Part shown: positions 41,519-51,586 of the stretch, one piece after another
Layout of the letters: each line of letters opens with the position of its first letter
Numbering within the stretch: the stretch's first letter is position 1
Translations under genes and position numbers: made by a program
Assembly (NCBI GenBank): GCA_902795605.1
Contig: CADBLU010000109.1
Span: 40,221 to 104,220, forward strand
Reading direction: 5' to 3'
From: an uncultured Prevotellaceae bacterium
GTDB taxonomy: Bacteria > Bacteroidota > Bacteroidia > Bacteroidales > Bacteroidaceae
Length of the DNA: 64,000 nt
Notes under the pieces: generated by a model
Seen by the model: only the letters and a program-made list of their open reading frames with translations
Database searches by the model: none
What the model was told of the DNA's origin: nothing

Positions 41519-42820
41519 ATGGGCAGTCGCGACCGGCAGATTCTTCGGCTGGCGGTACCGTCGATCGTGTCAAACATCACGGTGCCGCTGCTCGGCCTGG
41601 TCGATGTGGCCATCGTGGGGCATATGGGGAGTGCCGATTATATCGGCGCCATCTCGGTGGGGTCGATGATCTTCAATATCCTCTATTGGATTTTCGGCTT
41701 CCTCAGAATGGGCACCAGCGGCATGACCTCACAGGCCCTTGGCCGGCGCGACCTCACTGCCGTGACGCAGCTGTTGTGCCGCTCTGTGGCCGTGGGGCTG
41801 GCGGTGGCCACCGCCATCGTGGTGCTGCAAGTGCCGCTCAAGCACTTGGCTTTCCTGATCGTGTCTCCTGAGGACAACATCCTCCGGCTCGCCTCCACCT
41901 ACTTTAATATCTGCGTGTGGGGAGCGCCGGCCATGCTCGTCATGTACGGACTCACGGGGTGGTATATCGGCATGCAGAACACGCGCTTCCCCATGCTGAT
42001 ATCCATCGCCCAGAACTTAGTCAATATCGCGGTCAGCCTTCTGCTGGTCTACGGTTTCGGCATGAAGGTGGAAGGTGTGGCTTTGGGCACTCTTATCGCC
42101 CAATACGCAGGGGCGGCCATCTCGCTTTTGCTCCTTTCGTCACATTATTCCCGGCTGTGGAAATATGCCAGGTGGAAAGGACTCTTTGAGAAGCGGAAAA
42201 TGTTGGAGTTTTTCAAAGTCAACAACGATATCTTCCTCCGCACCCTATGCCTTGTCGCCGTCAATTTGTATTTCCTCTCTGCCGGGGCAAGGCAGGGGGC
42301 GCTCATCCTGGCCGTCAACACCCTGCTGGTGCAGCTATACATCCTGTTCTCCTATTTCCTCGACGGCTTCGCCTTCGCGGGAGAAGCCCTCGGCGGAAAG
42401 TATTATGGCGCTCACAATCCTGAGGCATTCCTCTCCACGGTGAGGCGCGTCTTCGGGTGGGGATGTCTGGTGGCGATTGTCTTCACTGTCGTATATCTCG
42501 TTGGAGGACAGTGGTTTCTTGGCGTTATTACCAACGAGCGGGAAGTGGTGGAGGCAGCAGCCGGTTATCTGCCGTGGGCCATCGCCGTGCCGCTTGCCGG
42601 TGTGACGGCATTCGTCTGGGACGGTATTTTCATCGGCATCACTGCCACAAGGGGGATGCTGCTCTCGTCGGTAGTGGCCAGCGTCGTGTTTTTCCTGCTC
42701 TATCTGCTCTTGCGGCCAATGTGGGCCAACCATGCCCTGTGGCTGGCTTTTGTCATCTATCTGGTGGTGAGAGGAGGCGTGCAGACCGCCATTTTTATGA
42801 AATGTCATAAAAAATGGTAG
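41519..42820 (+). CDS. MATE-family efflux transporter
   Basis: A 433-residue protein with twelve predicted membrane helices in two six-helix halves. It starts RQILRLAVPSIVSNITVPLL and has the family's typical GLVDVAIVGHMGSADYIGA in helix 1-2 and IFGFLRMGTSGMTSQALGRR. It belongs to the DinF/NorM-like branch and would export cationic or other small organic compounds using a Na+ or H+ gradient. The ATG starts 3 bp after the dehydrogenase stop. A run of A/T downstream (TTAATAATTAAAATTATTAA) contains a weak palindrome. Confidence 0.93.
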   Translation: MGSRDRQILRLAVPSIVSNITVPLLGLVDVAIVGHMGSADYIGAISVGSMIFNILYWIFGFLRMGTSGMTSQALGRRDLTAVTQLLCRSVAVGLAVATAIVVLQVPLKHLAFLIVSPEDNILRLASTYFNICVWGAPAMLVMYGLTGWYIGMQNTRFPMLISIAQNLVNIAVSLLLVYGFGMKVEGVALGTLIAQYAGAAISLLLLSSHYSRLWKYARWKGLFEKRKMLEFFKVNNDIFLRTLCLVAVNLYFLSAGARQGALILAVNTLLVQLYILFSYFLDGFAFAGEALGGKYYGAHNPEAFLSTVRRVFGWGCLVAIVFTVVYLVGGQWFLGVITNEREVVEAAAGYLPWAIAVPLAGVTAFVWDGIFIGITATRGMLLSSVVASVVFFLLYLLLRPMWANHALWLAFVIYLVVRGGVQTAIFMKCHKKW

Positions 42821-42904
42821 CATTCTCCAAGACTGCTGTTTTGCGGCTTCAGCGGGAATGCTTAATAATTAAAATTATTAAATCCTAATTTTTTGTTAAT
42901 TCGC

Positions 42905-42935
42905 TTTGTTATTAGCCTTGAAATTCATACCTTTG
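42905..42935 (+). promoter_or_regulatory. Promoter of the macroglobulin-like operon
   Basis: TTTG (42905-42908), a 19-bp spacer and TACCTTTG (42928-42935) match the Bacteroidetes consensus without mismatch. ATG 42966 lies 30 bp downstream. The same transcript can run through DUF1573, meaB, ispH and the C10 peptidase because the gaps are 2-22 bp. Confidence 0.8.
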
Positions 42936-42965
42936 CAAAAATCGTGAAAAAATTATCGATCAGCA

Positions 42966-45900
42966 ATGAGGAAATGGTTTTTAATCTTCATCATATTTTT
43001 ATCGCCTATGAATCTTTGGCCCCAATCGTTGTCCTCTCTTTGGGATGACTATGCAAAAGCAGAGAGAGAGGATGTGCCCAAGACGAAAATAGACGTCCTC
43101 GACCAAATCATCGAGAAGGCAACAAAAAGCAAAGAGTATGGACATCTGGTCAAAGCGGAGTTGCTCAGGATCGGTGACGTGACCGACGTCACGCCCGACT
43201 CGCTGCAAGGCGAAGTCAAATGCCTGGAAGAGAAGGCTGCGAAGGCGAAAAAAGGCAGTGCTTTGGCGGCCGTCTATCAGTCGGTGCTCGGCACTGTCTA
43301 TCGCGGGGGGCTCGAATGGGAAGAGCATTCCGACGAAATCAGCAAGCAGTATTTCGAGCAGTCGCTCAGCGATCCGAAGATGCTGGCGGCCACCAAGGCC
43401 AAGACGTTCACCCCTCTGCTCGTGGAGGGTGTGGACAGCAAGTATTTCAACGACGACCTGCTCAGCGTGTTGGGAATCCAGGCCGAGAAATATGAGATGC
43501 TCTATGACTACTATCTCTCGTGCGGCAACCGCGAGGCGGCCTGCCTGGCGGCCTGTTTGATGATGCGTAACAGCAGTGACGAGTATAGCCCCAAGATGGC
43601 CGATTCGGCCTATCTAGCGAAGATCGACCAGTTGATAAAGGAGTTTGGCGACCTGCCGGTGGCGGGCGAGCTGGCCCTTGTGAGATACGAGTTCATGGAA
43701 AAGGCCAGCGACTGCAAGGTGGAAGACCGCATGCGCTGGATAGACGAGGCGCTGGGACGTTGGAAGGACTGGGAGCGCATGTCCGCCAGTCTGCGCAACT
43801 CTCGTGATATACTCATCTGTCCCACTTACAGTCTGCGTTTCGGATGTGAGATGGTGCTGCCTCAGCATGAGCGTGTCATCGAACTTGATTTTGTCAAGAA
43901 CCTCAAGTCGGTAACGATGAAGGTGGCCCGTGTGGATCTCGACCCTTGTGAGAATTATTACCTGGACAATGAAAAAGTATACGCCAAGGTGAAGAAGGCC
44001 ATCGTTCCCGGGAGTGAGTTCACCGTGACACGTCATTTCGAGCCTCATCTCGAATATGTCTCATTCAGAGACTCCCTCCTGTTGCCACCACTGGACCGCG
44101 GAATGTATCTTGCCGTTTTCACCACCGACAATAAGGAGATAAAAGAGGCAAAGAGGCTTTTTTATGTCAGTGATGTCTATCTGCTCTCACAGCCCATGCC
44201 CGACGCACTCGTCCGTTTCGTTGCCGTGAGTGCCACCACCGGGCAGTCGCTCAAGAACGCCCGGATGCGCTTCAAAGGCGAAAAGGGGACTGTAGAGAAG
44301 GCTTTCGACCGTAAAGGAGAACTTGTCCTTGCCCGGGATGAAATCCGTTATGACAGGGATTTCTATGTCTTCACCAACGAAGATAAATATTGCCGCTCAC
44401 AAGATATGTGGATGAGCCATTTTTCCTACTCACCCACAAATGATAAGGAGACAGTGAACCTGTATACCGACAGGGCCATCTACAGGCCTGGCCAGACAGT
44501 GCATGTGGTCATGCTCGTGCATCATGTGAGCGCTGGCGTCGACGCGATGGCCGTGGAGGGCAAGAAGGTGACGTTGACGCTTTGCGACGCCAACTATAAG
44601 GAAGTGGCCGAGAAGGAGGTGACGACGGATGCCTTTGGCAAGGCGACTGCCGATTTCGTCCTGCCGTCTGCGGGCCTCACCGGCCGGTATTCGGTGAGAG
44701 GGGCCGGCGATATGGTCACTTTCAGGGTGGAGGAGTACAAACGCCCCACCTTTGAGGTGGAGATCCCTTGGGTGAAGCAGGCCTACAAGAACGGCGACAC
44801 GCTGTCGGTGAAAGGAATCGCCCGCACGTATTCGGGAGTGCCTGTGCAGGGAGCCGTCGTCTCATACACCGTGGAGCGCACCACTCCCTCTTGGTGGTGG
44901 GGAGAGAGCAACAGCGACGAGCAGTTGCTGACCGACACCGTGACCACCGACGAGAAGGGAGAGTTTGTGATGACGGTGCCCATCCGCCTGCCGGCGAACG
45001 TGGATGCCGACAATCTCGGATGGCGGGCCTACTACTACGATATCAAGGCCGTGGCCACCGTCACCGACCAGGGCGGAGAGAGCCATACGGCAAGCATCTC
45101 GCTGCCCGTCAGCAACAAAGTCACCGCCTTCACTTTCAGTCTGCCGGAGAAAGCCGAGCGGGCCAGCCTCAAGAAGGTGACCTTCGAGCTGAAGGACGTC
45201 ATGGGCGAGCCTGTGGACGGTGAGGTGACCTACTATATCGACGACGAGGAGCAGGGGCATGTGGCCAAGACCAATGTGCCCACCGACCTGCCGATGGACG
45301 GCATCCTGGGTAAGTCGGGCAAACATCAGGTGAAGGCCGTCTGCAACGGCGACACCGTCACCCGCGATATCATCGTGTTCTCTGTCGACGACAAACGCCC
45401 CTGTGTGGAGACCCATGACTGGTTCTATGCCTCCTCCAGTAACTTTGAAGATGCCAAGACGCCCGTCCGCATACAGGTGGGCTCGTCGGACCCCAATACC
45501 ATCGTCTACTACAGCGTCTTCGCTGATGACAAGGTCATTGAGAACGGACGCTTCACCCTCGATAACGCCAACCAGAACCGGCAGTGGACCTACAAGAAAG
45601 AGTATGGCGACGGACTACTGCTTACCTTCGCATGGGTGAGAGAGGGTGTGGTCTATACCCACTCGCATTCCATCACGCGGCCCATGCCCGACAAGCGCAT
45701 CCTCCTGAAATGGGAGACCTTCCGCGACAGGCTTACTCCCGGTCAGGAAGAGCAGTGGATGCTCAGGGCCACCTATCCCGACGGGACTCCGGCCGATGCG
45801 CAGCTGATGGCCACTATCTATGACAAATCGCTCGACCAGATCGCTTCCCACGTCTGGTGGTTCTATCCGAGGATAGGGGTGAGAGCTCCCTATTCCAGAT

Positions 45901-48455
45901 GGTACAACTGGTCGTTGGATGACATCTCGGCCTATGGGCAATTGCGTATGCGCACAGCCAAAGTGCCAAATTTCGACTTCACATATTTTGGCGAGGATCT
46001 TTTCTATTTCTCACAGCCGCGTTATTTCCGTCATTACAGCGGAGGAAGGATGCGACTCAACCGTGCGATGGTCATGGAGGATGCGCTGATGGCAGCGCCC
46101 ATGGCGATGGAGGGTAACAAGGCTGCATTTGAGCCCGAAGAAAGCGCAAGAATGAGTTTGGCAGCTGAGGCAGATGTCGCCGACGAGGAAGATGCCACGA
46201 CGCAGGGTGAAGAGGCTGAGGCTGAACTGAAGAACGTGTCGGCCCGGGAGAATCTCGACGAGACGGCCGCGTTCTTCCCCATGGCCATGGCCGATGCAGA
46301 AGGAAGGATCTACCTGAAGTTCACGTTGCCCGAGTCGGTCACCACATGGCGTGTCATCGGAATTGCCACCGACAAAGAGGTCTGCTACGGCTCGATAGGC
46401 GGAGAGGCGGTGGCACAGAAAGACATCATGGTGGTGCCCAATATCCCCCGGTTCCTGCGTCTGGGCGACAATGCCCATATCTCAGCCCGCATCCAAAGCA
46501 CCACCGACCACGCGGTCAGCGGCAAGGCCAGGATGATGCTCATAGAGCCTGAGAGCGAGAAGACCGTCTATGAGGAGACTGTAGATTTCGGTGTGGAGGC
46601 AGGCCAGACCACCTCGGTGACATTCTCCTACCGTCCCGAGGGCAATACCGGGCTGCTGGTGTGCAAGATTGTGGCCGCCGGCGACGGGTTCTCCGACGGT
46701 GAGCAGCACTATCTGCCTATCCTGCCCGACCGGGAGATGATCACCCGCACGCTGCCGTTCACGCAAAACGGTCCCCGGACCTCCACTTTCGACCTCACAA
46801 GACTCTTCCCCGAAGGTGTCACCGACGGGAAGCTGACGATAGAATACACCAACAACCCGGCATGGCTGATGATACAGGCCCTGCCCACGATGGCTGTCGG
46901 CGACAAGGACAATGCCATCACGCAAGCCATGTCGTATTATGCCAATGTGCTCGGCGCGCAGATCATGCATTCCACTCCCGACATCCGCAAGGTGGTGGAC
47001 CAGTGGCGTGAGGAGACCGCCCAAGGTGGCAGCCTCGCAAGTGCACTTGAGCGCAACGAGGAACTGAAAGACCTGCTGCTCAACGACACCCCGTGGGTGG
47101 GAGAGGCCGACCACGAGGTCAGCCAGAAGCGCAGCCTCGTGAAATTCTTCGACGAGCAGACCATCAGCATGAGGCTGGAGAGGGCTCTCTCCAAGTTGAG
47201 GGAACTGCAGTTGGGCGATGGCTCATGGTCATGGTGGAAAGGCATGGACGGCAGTATCTACATGACGACCGCCGTGTCAGAGATGATGGTGAGGGTCAAC
47301 AAGATGGCCGGAAAACAGGAAGACACCGAGGAGATGCTCGACGGCGCTTTCGACTTCATGGGCAAGTGGCTGGTGAAGGAAGTGGCCAGCATGAAGAAAT
47401 ATAAATGGGAATGGCCCAGCGAGACAGCGCTCAGCATCCTCTACAACATGGCACTCGACGGGCGTCAGTTGCCGTCGGACGTGAAAGGCGCCGCCGACTA
47501 CATCATCGCGTTCTTTGAGAAGAAGAACCCGCAGCTCACCATCTTCGGAAAGGCCAGAGGCGCTGTCATCCTCTCGCATTTCGGCAGAAAAGCCAGGGCT
47601 GAAGAACTGATGCGCAGCATCGATGAGTATGCCGTGGTGACCGAGGAGATGGGGCGCTATTTCGACACCCGCAAAGCCTACTATTCGTGGTGCAGCTACC
47701 TCATCCCCACGGAGGTGGCGGCCATCGAGGCCTATCAGATGCTGCAGCCGCAGAACGAGAAGGTTGTCGACGAGATGCGGATATGGCTCTTGCAGCAGAA
47801 GAGGACGCAGATGTGGAGCACTCCCATCAACAGCGTCGACGCCGTCTACGCCTTCCTCAACGGGAATATCGGTGTGCTCGGCCAGCAACCGGCATCCAAG
47901 ATTTCCATCGACGGGGTGCCCATCCCCATCTCGGAAGCCACTGCAGGCACCGGATATGTGAAGACGGCTATGGCCGTGGATGCCCAGCGCAAGCTTGACG
48001 TGGAGAAGACATCCACCGGCACGTCGTGGGGAGCTGTCTATGCGCAGTTCAACCAGCGCGTGAGCGATGTGGAGGATGCCTCGTCGGGACTTTCTGTGAC
48101 GCGGGAGGTGCGCAATGGCGGCAAGCCGTTGAAGGTGGGCGACAAGGTGGTGGTGCGCATCACCGTCAAGGCCGAGCGTGACTTCGATTTCGTGGAGGTC
48201 ATCGACAGGAGGGCCGCATGCCTCGAACCCGTCAAACAACTCTCCGGCTATCATTACGGCTACTACATCGCCCCCAAAGACTACACCACGACCTACTATT
48301 TCGACAAGATGCCGAAGGGTACCCATGTGGTGGAGACAGAATACTACATAGACCGTCAGGGTGTGTATGAGACTGGCACATGCAAAGTGCAGTGCGCCTA
48401 TGCGCCCGAGTTCTCTGCCACCGGCAAGTCCCTGACGATAGAAGTGAACGACTGA
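42966..48455 (+). CDS. Alpha-2-macroglobulin-like protein
   Basis: A 1829-residue exported protein. Residues 1-20 are a signal peptide (MRKWFLIFIIFLSPMNLWPQ). An MG2-type domain is near 497-590 (NLYTDRAIYRPGQTVHVVML) and more beta-sandwich domains follow to about 1000. An acidic low-complexity linker lies at about 1040-1090. The A2M domain is near 1100-1200 (FTLPESVTTWRVIGIATDKE). An alpha-toroid domain contains LRELQLGDGSWSWWKGMDGS, then beta domains to the end. I find no CxEQ thioester in the expected place (around 1300), so covalent trapping is unlikely. It may bind proteases or act in the cell envelope. Full length; no frameshift. Confidence 0.9.
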   Translation: MRKWFLIFIIFLSPMNLWPQSLSSLWDDYAKAEREDVPKTKIDVLDQIIEKATKSKEYGHLVKAELLRIGDVTDVTPDSLQGEVKCLEEKAAKAKKGSALAAVYQSVLGTVYRGGLEWEEHSDEISKQYFEQSLSDPKMLAATKAKTFTPLLVEGVDSKYFNDDLLSVLGIQAEKYEMLYDYYLSCGNREAACLAACLMMRNSSDEYSPKMADSAYLAKIDQLIKEFGDLPVAGELALVRYEFMEKASDCKVEDRMRWIDEALGRWKDWERMSASLRNSRDILICPTYSLRFGCEMVLPQHERVIELDFVKNLKSVTMKVARVDLDPCENYYLDNEKVYAKVKKAIVPGSEFTVTRHFEPHLEYVSFRDSLLLPPLDRGMYLAVFTTDNKEIKEAKRLFYVSDVYLLSQPMPDALVRFVAVSATTGQSLKNARMRFKGEKGTVEKAFDRKGELVLARDEIRYDRDFYVFTNEDKYCRSQDMWMSHFSYSPTNDKETVNLYTDRAIYRPGQTVHVVMLVHHVSAGVDAMAVEGKKVTLTLCDANYKEVAEKEVTTDAFGKATADFVLPSAGLTGRYSVRGAGDMVTFRVEEYKRPTFEVEIPWVKQAYKNGDTLSVKGIARTYSGVPVQGAVVSYTVERTTPSWWWGESNSDEQLLTDTVTTDEKGEFVMTVPIRLPANVDADNLGWRAYYYDIKAVATVTDQGGESHTASISLPVSNKVTAFTFSLPEKAERASLKKVTFELKDVMGEPVDGEVTYYIDDEEQGHVAKTNVPTDLPMDGILGKSGKHQVKAVCNGDTVTRDIIVFSVDDKRPCVETHDWFYASSSNFEDAKTPVRIQVGSSDPNTIVYYSVFADDKVIENGRFTLDNANQNRQWTYKKEYGDGLLLTFAWVREGVVYTHSHSITRPMPDKRILLKWETFRDRLTPGQEEQWMLRATYPDGTPADAQLMATIYDKSLDQIASHVWWFYPRIGVRAPYSRWYNWSLDDISAYGQLRMRTAKVPNFDFTYFGEDLFYFSQPRYFRHYSGGRMRLNRAMVMEDALMAAPMAMEGNKAAFEPEESARMSLAAEADVADEEDATTQGEEAEAELKNVSARENLDETAAFFPMAMADAEGRIYLKFTLPESVTTWRVIGIATDKEVCYGSIGGEAVAQKDIMVVPNIPRFLRLGDNAHISARIQSTTDHAVSGKARMMLIEPESEKTVYEETVDFGVEAGQTTSVTFSYRPEGNTGLLVCKIVAAGDGFSDGEQHYLPILPDREMITRTLPFTQNGPRTSTFDLTRLFPEGVTDGKLTIEYTNNPAWLMIQALPTMAVGDKDNAITQAMSYYANVLGAQIMHSTPDIRKVVDQWREETAQGGSLASALERNEELKDLLLNDTPWVGEADHEVSQKRSLVKFFDEQTISMRLERALSKLRELQLGDGSWSWWKGMDGSIYMTTAVSEMMVRVNKMAGKQEDTEEMLDGAFDFMGKWLVKEVASMKKYKWEWPSETALSILYNMALDGRQLPSDVKGAADYIIAFFEKKNPQLTIFGKARGAVILSHFGRKARAEELMRSIDEYAVVTEEMGRYFDTRKAYYSWCSYLIPTEVAAIEAYQMLQPQNEKVVDEMRIWLLQQKRTQMWSTPINSVDAVYAFLNGNIGVLGQQPASKISIDGVPIPISEATAGTGYVKTAMAVDAQRKLDVEKTSTGTSWGAVYAQFNQRVSDVEDASSGLSVTREVRNGGKPLKVGDKVVVRITVKAERDFDFVEVIDRRAACLEPVKQLSGYHYGYYIAPKDYTTTYYFDKMPKGTHVVETEYYIDRQGVYETGTCKVQCAYAPEFSATGKSLTIEVND

Positions 48456-48457
48456 TT

Positions 48458-49540
48458 ATGCTTTTGAGAAAAAGAAACAGATATCTACGCACCCTGATGA
48501 CGGCATTCGCCATGACGGCAATGCCTGTCGTCGCGCAACGTATCACCACCAACTCGCAGACCATCGACTGTGGGCAGGTGCTCTACCGCAGTCCCGTCAC
48601 TGCCCACTTCGAACTCACCAATGAGGGTAGCGGCAATGTCGTCATCAAAAAAGTGGAAACCAGTTGCGGATGTACTGAGGTGACCTACCCCAAAGGGGCG
48701 ATTCCTGAGAACAAGCCCTTCCTGGTGTCGGCCACCTATGACGCCAAGTTGATGGGGCATTTCGAGAAATACATCGATATCTACACCAATGGCGCCTCGC
48801 TGCCCTTCACCCTCACCATGCGTGGGGTGGTGGTAGATGAGATACGGAACTTCGGTGGCGACTATCAGTTTGCCATCGGAAAAATCAAGGCCGACACGGA
48901 TGTCATCATGTTCGATGATGTGACCAAGGGCGACTCCCCGTCGCAGGAAATCCATGTGCACAACACGACGGCAGACATTATCTCTCCCGTCATCCTCCGG
49001 TTGCCTGAATATCTGAAAGCCGATGTGTCGCCGTCGTCCATCGCACCGGGAAAGTCGGGGACGGTCAGCGTCACGCTCGACTCGAAGAAACTGAAAGACT
49101 ATGGTCTGACTCAGACCACTGTATACCTCGGTTTGAATGCCGCCGACAAGGTGAGTGCCGACAAGGCCATCGACGTCTCGGCCATCCTCCTCCCCTCGTT
49201 CGGGCGGGTCACCGACCAGCAACTGCTCTATATGCCCAAGGTGAAGGTGTCTGACACCGTGCTGCATCTGGGAGAGTTTGAGGGAAAGAAGAAGAAAAAG
49301 GGCACCATTGTGATAGAGAACCTCGGGCGCACCGACCTTGAGATATCAAGTGTGCAGTCGTTTACCGAGGGACTGCTCATCGACCTTGGCGACACCACCA
49401 TCGCTCCGGGTGAGTCGGCCAAACTGAAAATAACGGCCGACCCCAAGACCTTCAAGGGAGTGAAACAACAGCCGAGGGTGCTGTTGGTGACCAATGACCC
49501 GCGGTCGCCGAAAATCATCATTGATGTCAACGTGAATTAG
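48458..49540 (+). CDS. DUF1573-domain secreted protein
   Basis: A 360-residue protein with a signal peptide (LMTAFAMTAMPVVAQ) followed by immunoglobulin-like repeats. The first is a DUF1573 domain: IDCGQVLYRSPVTAHFELTN, VVIKKVETSCGCTEVTYPKG, then LPFTLTMRGVV. The SCGCT cysteine pair is diagnostic. Two further copies of the fold lie near residues 150-250 and 270-360 (DTVLHLGEFEGKKKKKGTIV, VLLVTNDPRSPKIIIDV). Function unknown; probably periplasmic or surface. ATG 48458 is two bases after the macroglobulin stop; the longer frame overlaps that gene. Confidence 0.88.
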   Translation: MLLRKRNRYLRTLMTAFAMTAMPVVAQRITTNSQTIDCGQVLYRSPVTAHFELTNEGSGNVVIKKVETSCGCTEVTYPKGAIPENKPFLVSATYDAKLMGHFEKYIDIYTNGASLPFTLTMRGVVVDEIRNFGGDYQFAIGKIKADTDVIMFDDVTKGDSPSQEIHVHNTTADIISPVILRLPEYLKADVSPSSIAPGKSGTVSVTLDSKKLKDYGLTQTTVYLGLNAADKVSADKAIDVSAILLPSFGRVTDQQLLYMPKVKVSDTVLHLGEFEGKKKKKGTIVIENLGRTDLEISSVQSFTEGLLIDLGDTTIAPGESAKLKITADPKTFKGVKQQPRVLLVTNDPRSPKIIIDVNVN

Positions 49541-49562
49541 AACCAACCTATCTGAAATCATC

Positions 49563-50666
49563 ATGGATCATCCAGAGAACAGTGACGAATTCAAGGGATT
49601 GACAGTGAACTCAGGCATAGAACAGCCTTCAAGCATCAATCCATACCTCAAGCGCAACAGGTTCCGCCGCAAGGTATATACGGCGGCCGAGATGGTGGAG
49701 GGCATCCTCAAGGGAGATGTCACCATCCTCAGTCAGGCCGTCACCTTGGTGGAGAGCGTCATCCCCGACCATCAGGCCAAGGCCCAGGAGGTGATAGAGA
49801 AATGCCTTCCCTATAGCGGCCGTTCGGTGCGCGTGGGCATCAGTGGCGTGCCCGGAGCCGGCAAAAGTACTTCGATTGACATGTTCGGATGCCATGTGCT
49901 CGACACGAGGGGCGGCAAACTGGCTGTCCTCGCCATCGACCCCAGCAGTGAGCGGTCGAAAGGAAGTATCCTCGGCGATAAGACGCGAATGGAGAAACTC
50001 TCGCTGCGCCCCGAGGCTTTCATACGTCCCAGCCCTACGGCCGGTTCGCTCGGAGGCGTGGCCAGAAAGACGCGTGAGACAATCATCCTCTGCGAGGCCG
50101 CCGGCTACGACAAGATCTTTGTGGAGACGGTGGGAGTGGGGCAGAGTGAGACGGCCTGCCATTCAATGGTCGACTTTTTCCTGCTCATCCAACTTGCCGG
50201 CACAGGCGACGAACTGCAGGGCATCAAGAGAGGAATCATGGAGATTGCCGACGGCATCATCATCAACAAGTGCGATGGCAATAATGTGGACAAGTGCCAC
50301 ATGGCTGCTACCCATTTCCGCAACGCCCTCCATTTCTTCCCGAAGTCGGACAGCGGATGGATGCCCAAAGTGCTGTGCTACAGCGGATTCTACGGATTGG
50401 GCGTCAAGGAGGTATGGGATATGGTGTATGAGTATATCGACTTTGTGAAAGGCAACGGCTATTTCGATTTCCGCCGCAATGAGCAGAGCAAATACTGGAT
50501 GTATGAAACCATCAACGAGCATCTGCGCAACAGTTTCTACAACGACCCCGTCATTTCGCAGCGGCTGGCAGAAGCCGAGAGGAGTGTGCTCGTGGGAGAG
50601 CAGACGTCGTTTGCCGCCGCCGGCCAACTTCTGGACAAGTATTTCGAACTATTGAAGAATAAGTAA
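49563..50666 (+). CDS. meaB: Methylmalonyl-CoA mutase-associated GTPase MeaB
   Basis: A 367-residue G3E GTPase that loads and protects adenosylcobalamin-dependent methylmalonyl-CoA mutase. Motifs: Walker A GVPGAGKST (95-103), LAIDPSSERSKGSILGDKTR, RPSPTAGSLGGVARKTRE, VETVGVGQSE (switch II region), and the guanine motif INKCDGNN. The first 40 residues are an extra polar leader. The mutase genes are not nearby. Part of the macroglobulin-to-C10 transcript, 22 bp after the DUF1573 stop. Confidence 0.96.
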   Translation: MDHPENSDEFKGLTVNSGIEQPSSINPYLKRNRFRRKVYTAAEMVEGILKGDVTILSQAVTLVESVIPDHQAKAQEVIEKCLPYSGRSVRVGISGVPGAGKSTSIDMFGCHVLDTRGGKLAVLAIDPSSERSKGSILGDKTRMEKLSLRPEAFIRPSPTAGSLGGVARKTRETIILCEAAGYDKIFVETVGVGQSETACHSMVDFFLLIQLAGTGDELQGIKRGIMEIADGIIINKCDGNNVDKCHMAATHFRNALHFFPKSDSGWMPKVLCYSGFYGLGVKEVWDMVYEYIDFVKGNGYFDFRRNEQSKYWMYETINEHLRNSFYNDPVISQRLAEAERSVLVGEQTSFAAAGQLLDKYFELLKNK

Positions 50667-50669
50667 ATA

Positions 50670-51554
50670 ATGCCAAAAATAGAAATCGACAGCGAGAGCG
50701 GATTCTGCTTCGGAGTGACCACGGCCATCAACAAGGCCGAGGAGAAACTGGCCGAGGAGAAGACTCTCTATTGCCTGGGCGACATCGTGCACAACGGCAT
50801 GGAGTGCGACCGTTTGAGAGAGATGGGGCTCGTCACCATCAATCACGACGACCTCGCTCATCTGCACGACGTGAAAGTGATGCTCAGAGCCCACGGCGAA
50901 CCGCCAGAGACCTATGCGCTGGCACACCGCCAGAACATAGAGATCGTAGACACCACCTGCCCGGTGGTGCTGCAGTTGCAGCGGCGCATCAAGAAACAAT
51001 ACGACAGCAACCCCGAAGCACAGATTGTCATCTTCGGCAAAAACGGCCACGCAGAGGTGCTGGGGCTTGTGGGGCAGACACAGAACAAGGCCATCGTGGT
51101 GGAGAACATCAACGATGTGCAACTCTTAGATTTCAACAAGGATATCTATCTCTATTCACAGACAACCAAGTCGCTTGATGAGTTTCATCTCATCATCGCC
51201 TATATACAGTCGCATATCTCGCCTGAAGCCACTTTCAGGAGTTTCGACACCATCTGCAGGCAGGTGGCCAACCGCATATCGCATGTGGCCGCCTTTGCTA
51301 AGCGCCACGACCTCATCCTGTTCGTCTCCGGCGGGAAGAGCAGCAACGGAAAAGTGCTGTTTGATGAGTGTAAGCGAGTCAATCCCAACAGCCATCAGAT
51401 AGAAAGTGCCAGTGAGATCGACCTTTCTTGGCTCGAGGGGGTGGCGTCTATCGGAATCTGCGGCGCCACCAGCACACCCAAATGGCTGATGGAAGACTGC
51501 CGGAAACTGATCCTCCATACAGTAGGTGACGAAGAATTAAGCAAGACTATTTAA
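50670..51554 (+). CDS. ispH: 4-hydroxy-3-methylbut-2-enyl diphosphate reductase
   Basis: A 294-residue LytB/IspH, the last enzyme of the non-mevalonate isoprenoid pathway, yielding IPP and DMAPP. Its three iron-sulfur cysteines are C13 (GFCFGV), C97 (DTTCPVV) and C196 (FDTICRQVANR), with HGE in RAHGEPPET and TST in GATSTPKWL. Length is standard. It starts 3 bp after meaB. The polyprenyl synthase at 59379 uses its products. It is followed after 2 bp by the peptidase frame. Confidence 0.97.
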   Translation: MPKIEIDSESGFCFGVTTAINKAEEKLAEEKTLYCLGDIVHNGMECDRLREMGLVTINHDDLAHLHDVKVMLRAHGEPPETYALAHRQNIEIVDTTCPVVLQLQRRIKKQYDSNPEAQIVIFGKNGHAEVLGLVGQTQNKAIVVENINDVQLLDFNKDIYLYSQTTKSLDEFHLIIAYIQSHISPEATFRSFDTICRQVANRISHVAAFAKRHDLILFVSGGKSSNGKVLFDECKRVNPNSHQIESASEIDLSWLEGVASIGICGATSTPKWLMEDCRKLILHTVGDEELSKTI

Positions 51555-51586
51555 AAATGTATCAAAAGAACATAATTATAAGAATA

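Noticed and set aside
47277-48326. 349-codon frame antisense to the macroglobulin-like gene
   Set aside because: Shadow frame from GC-rich third positions; no domain and no start context.
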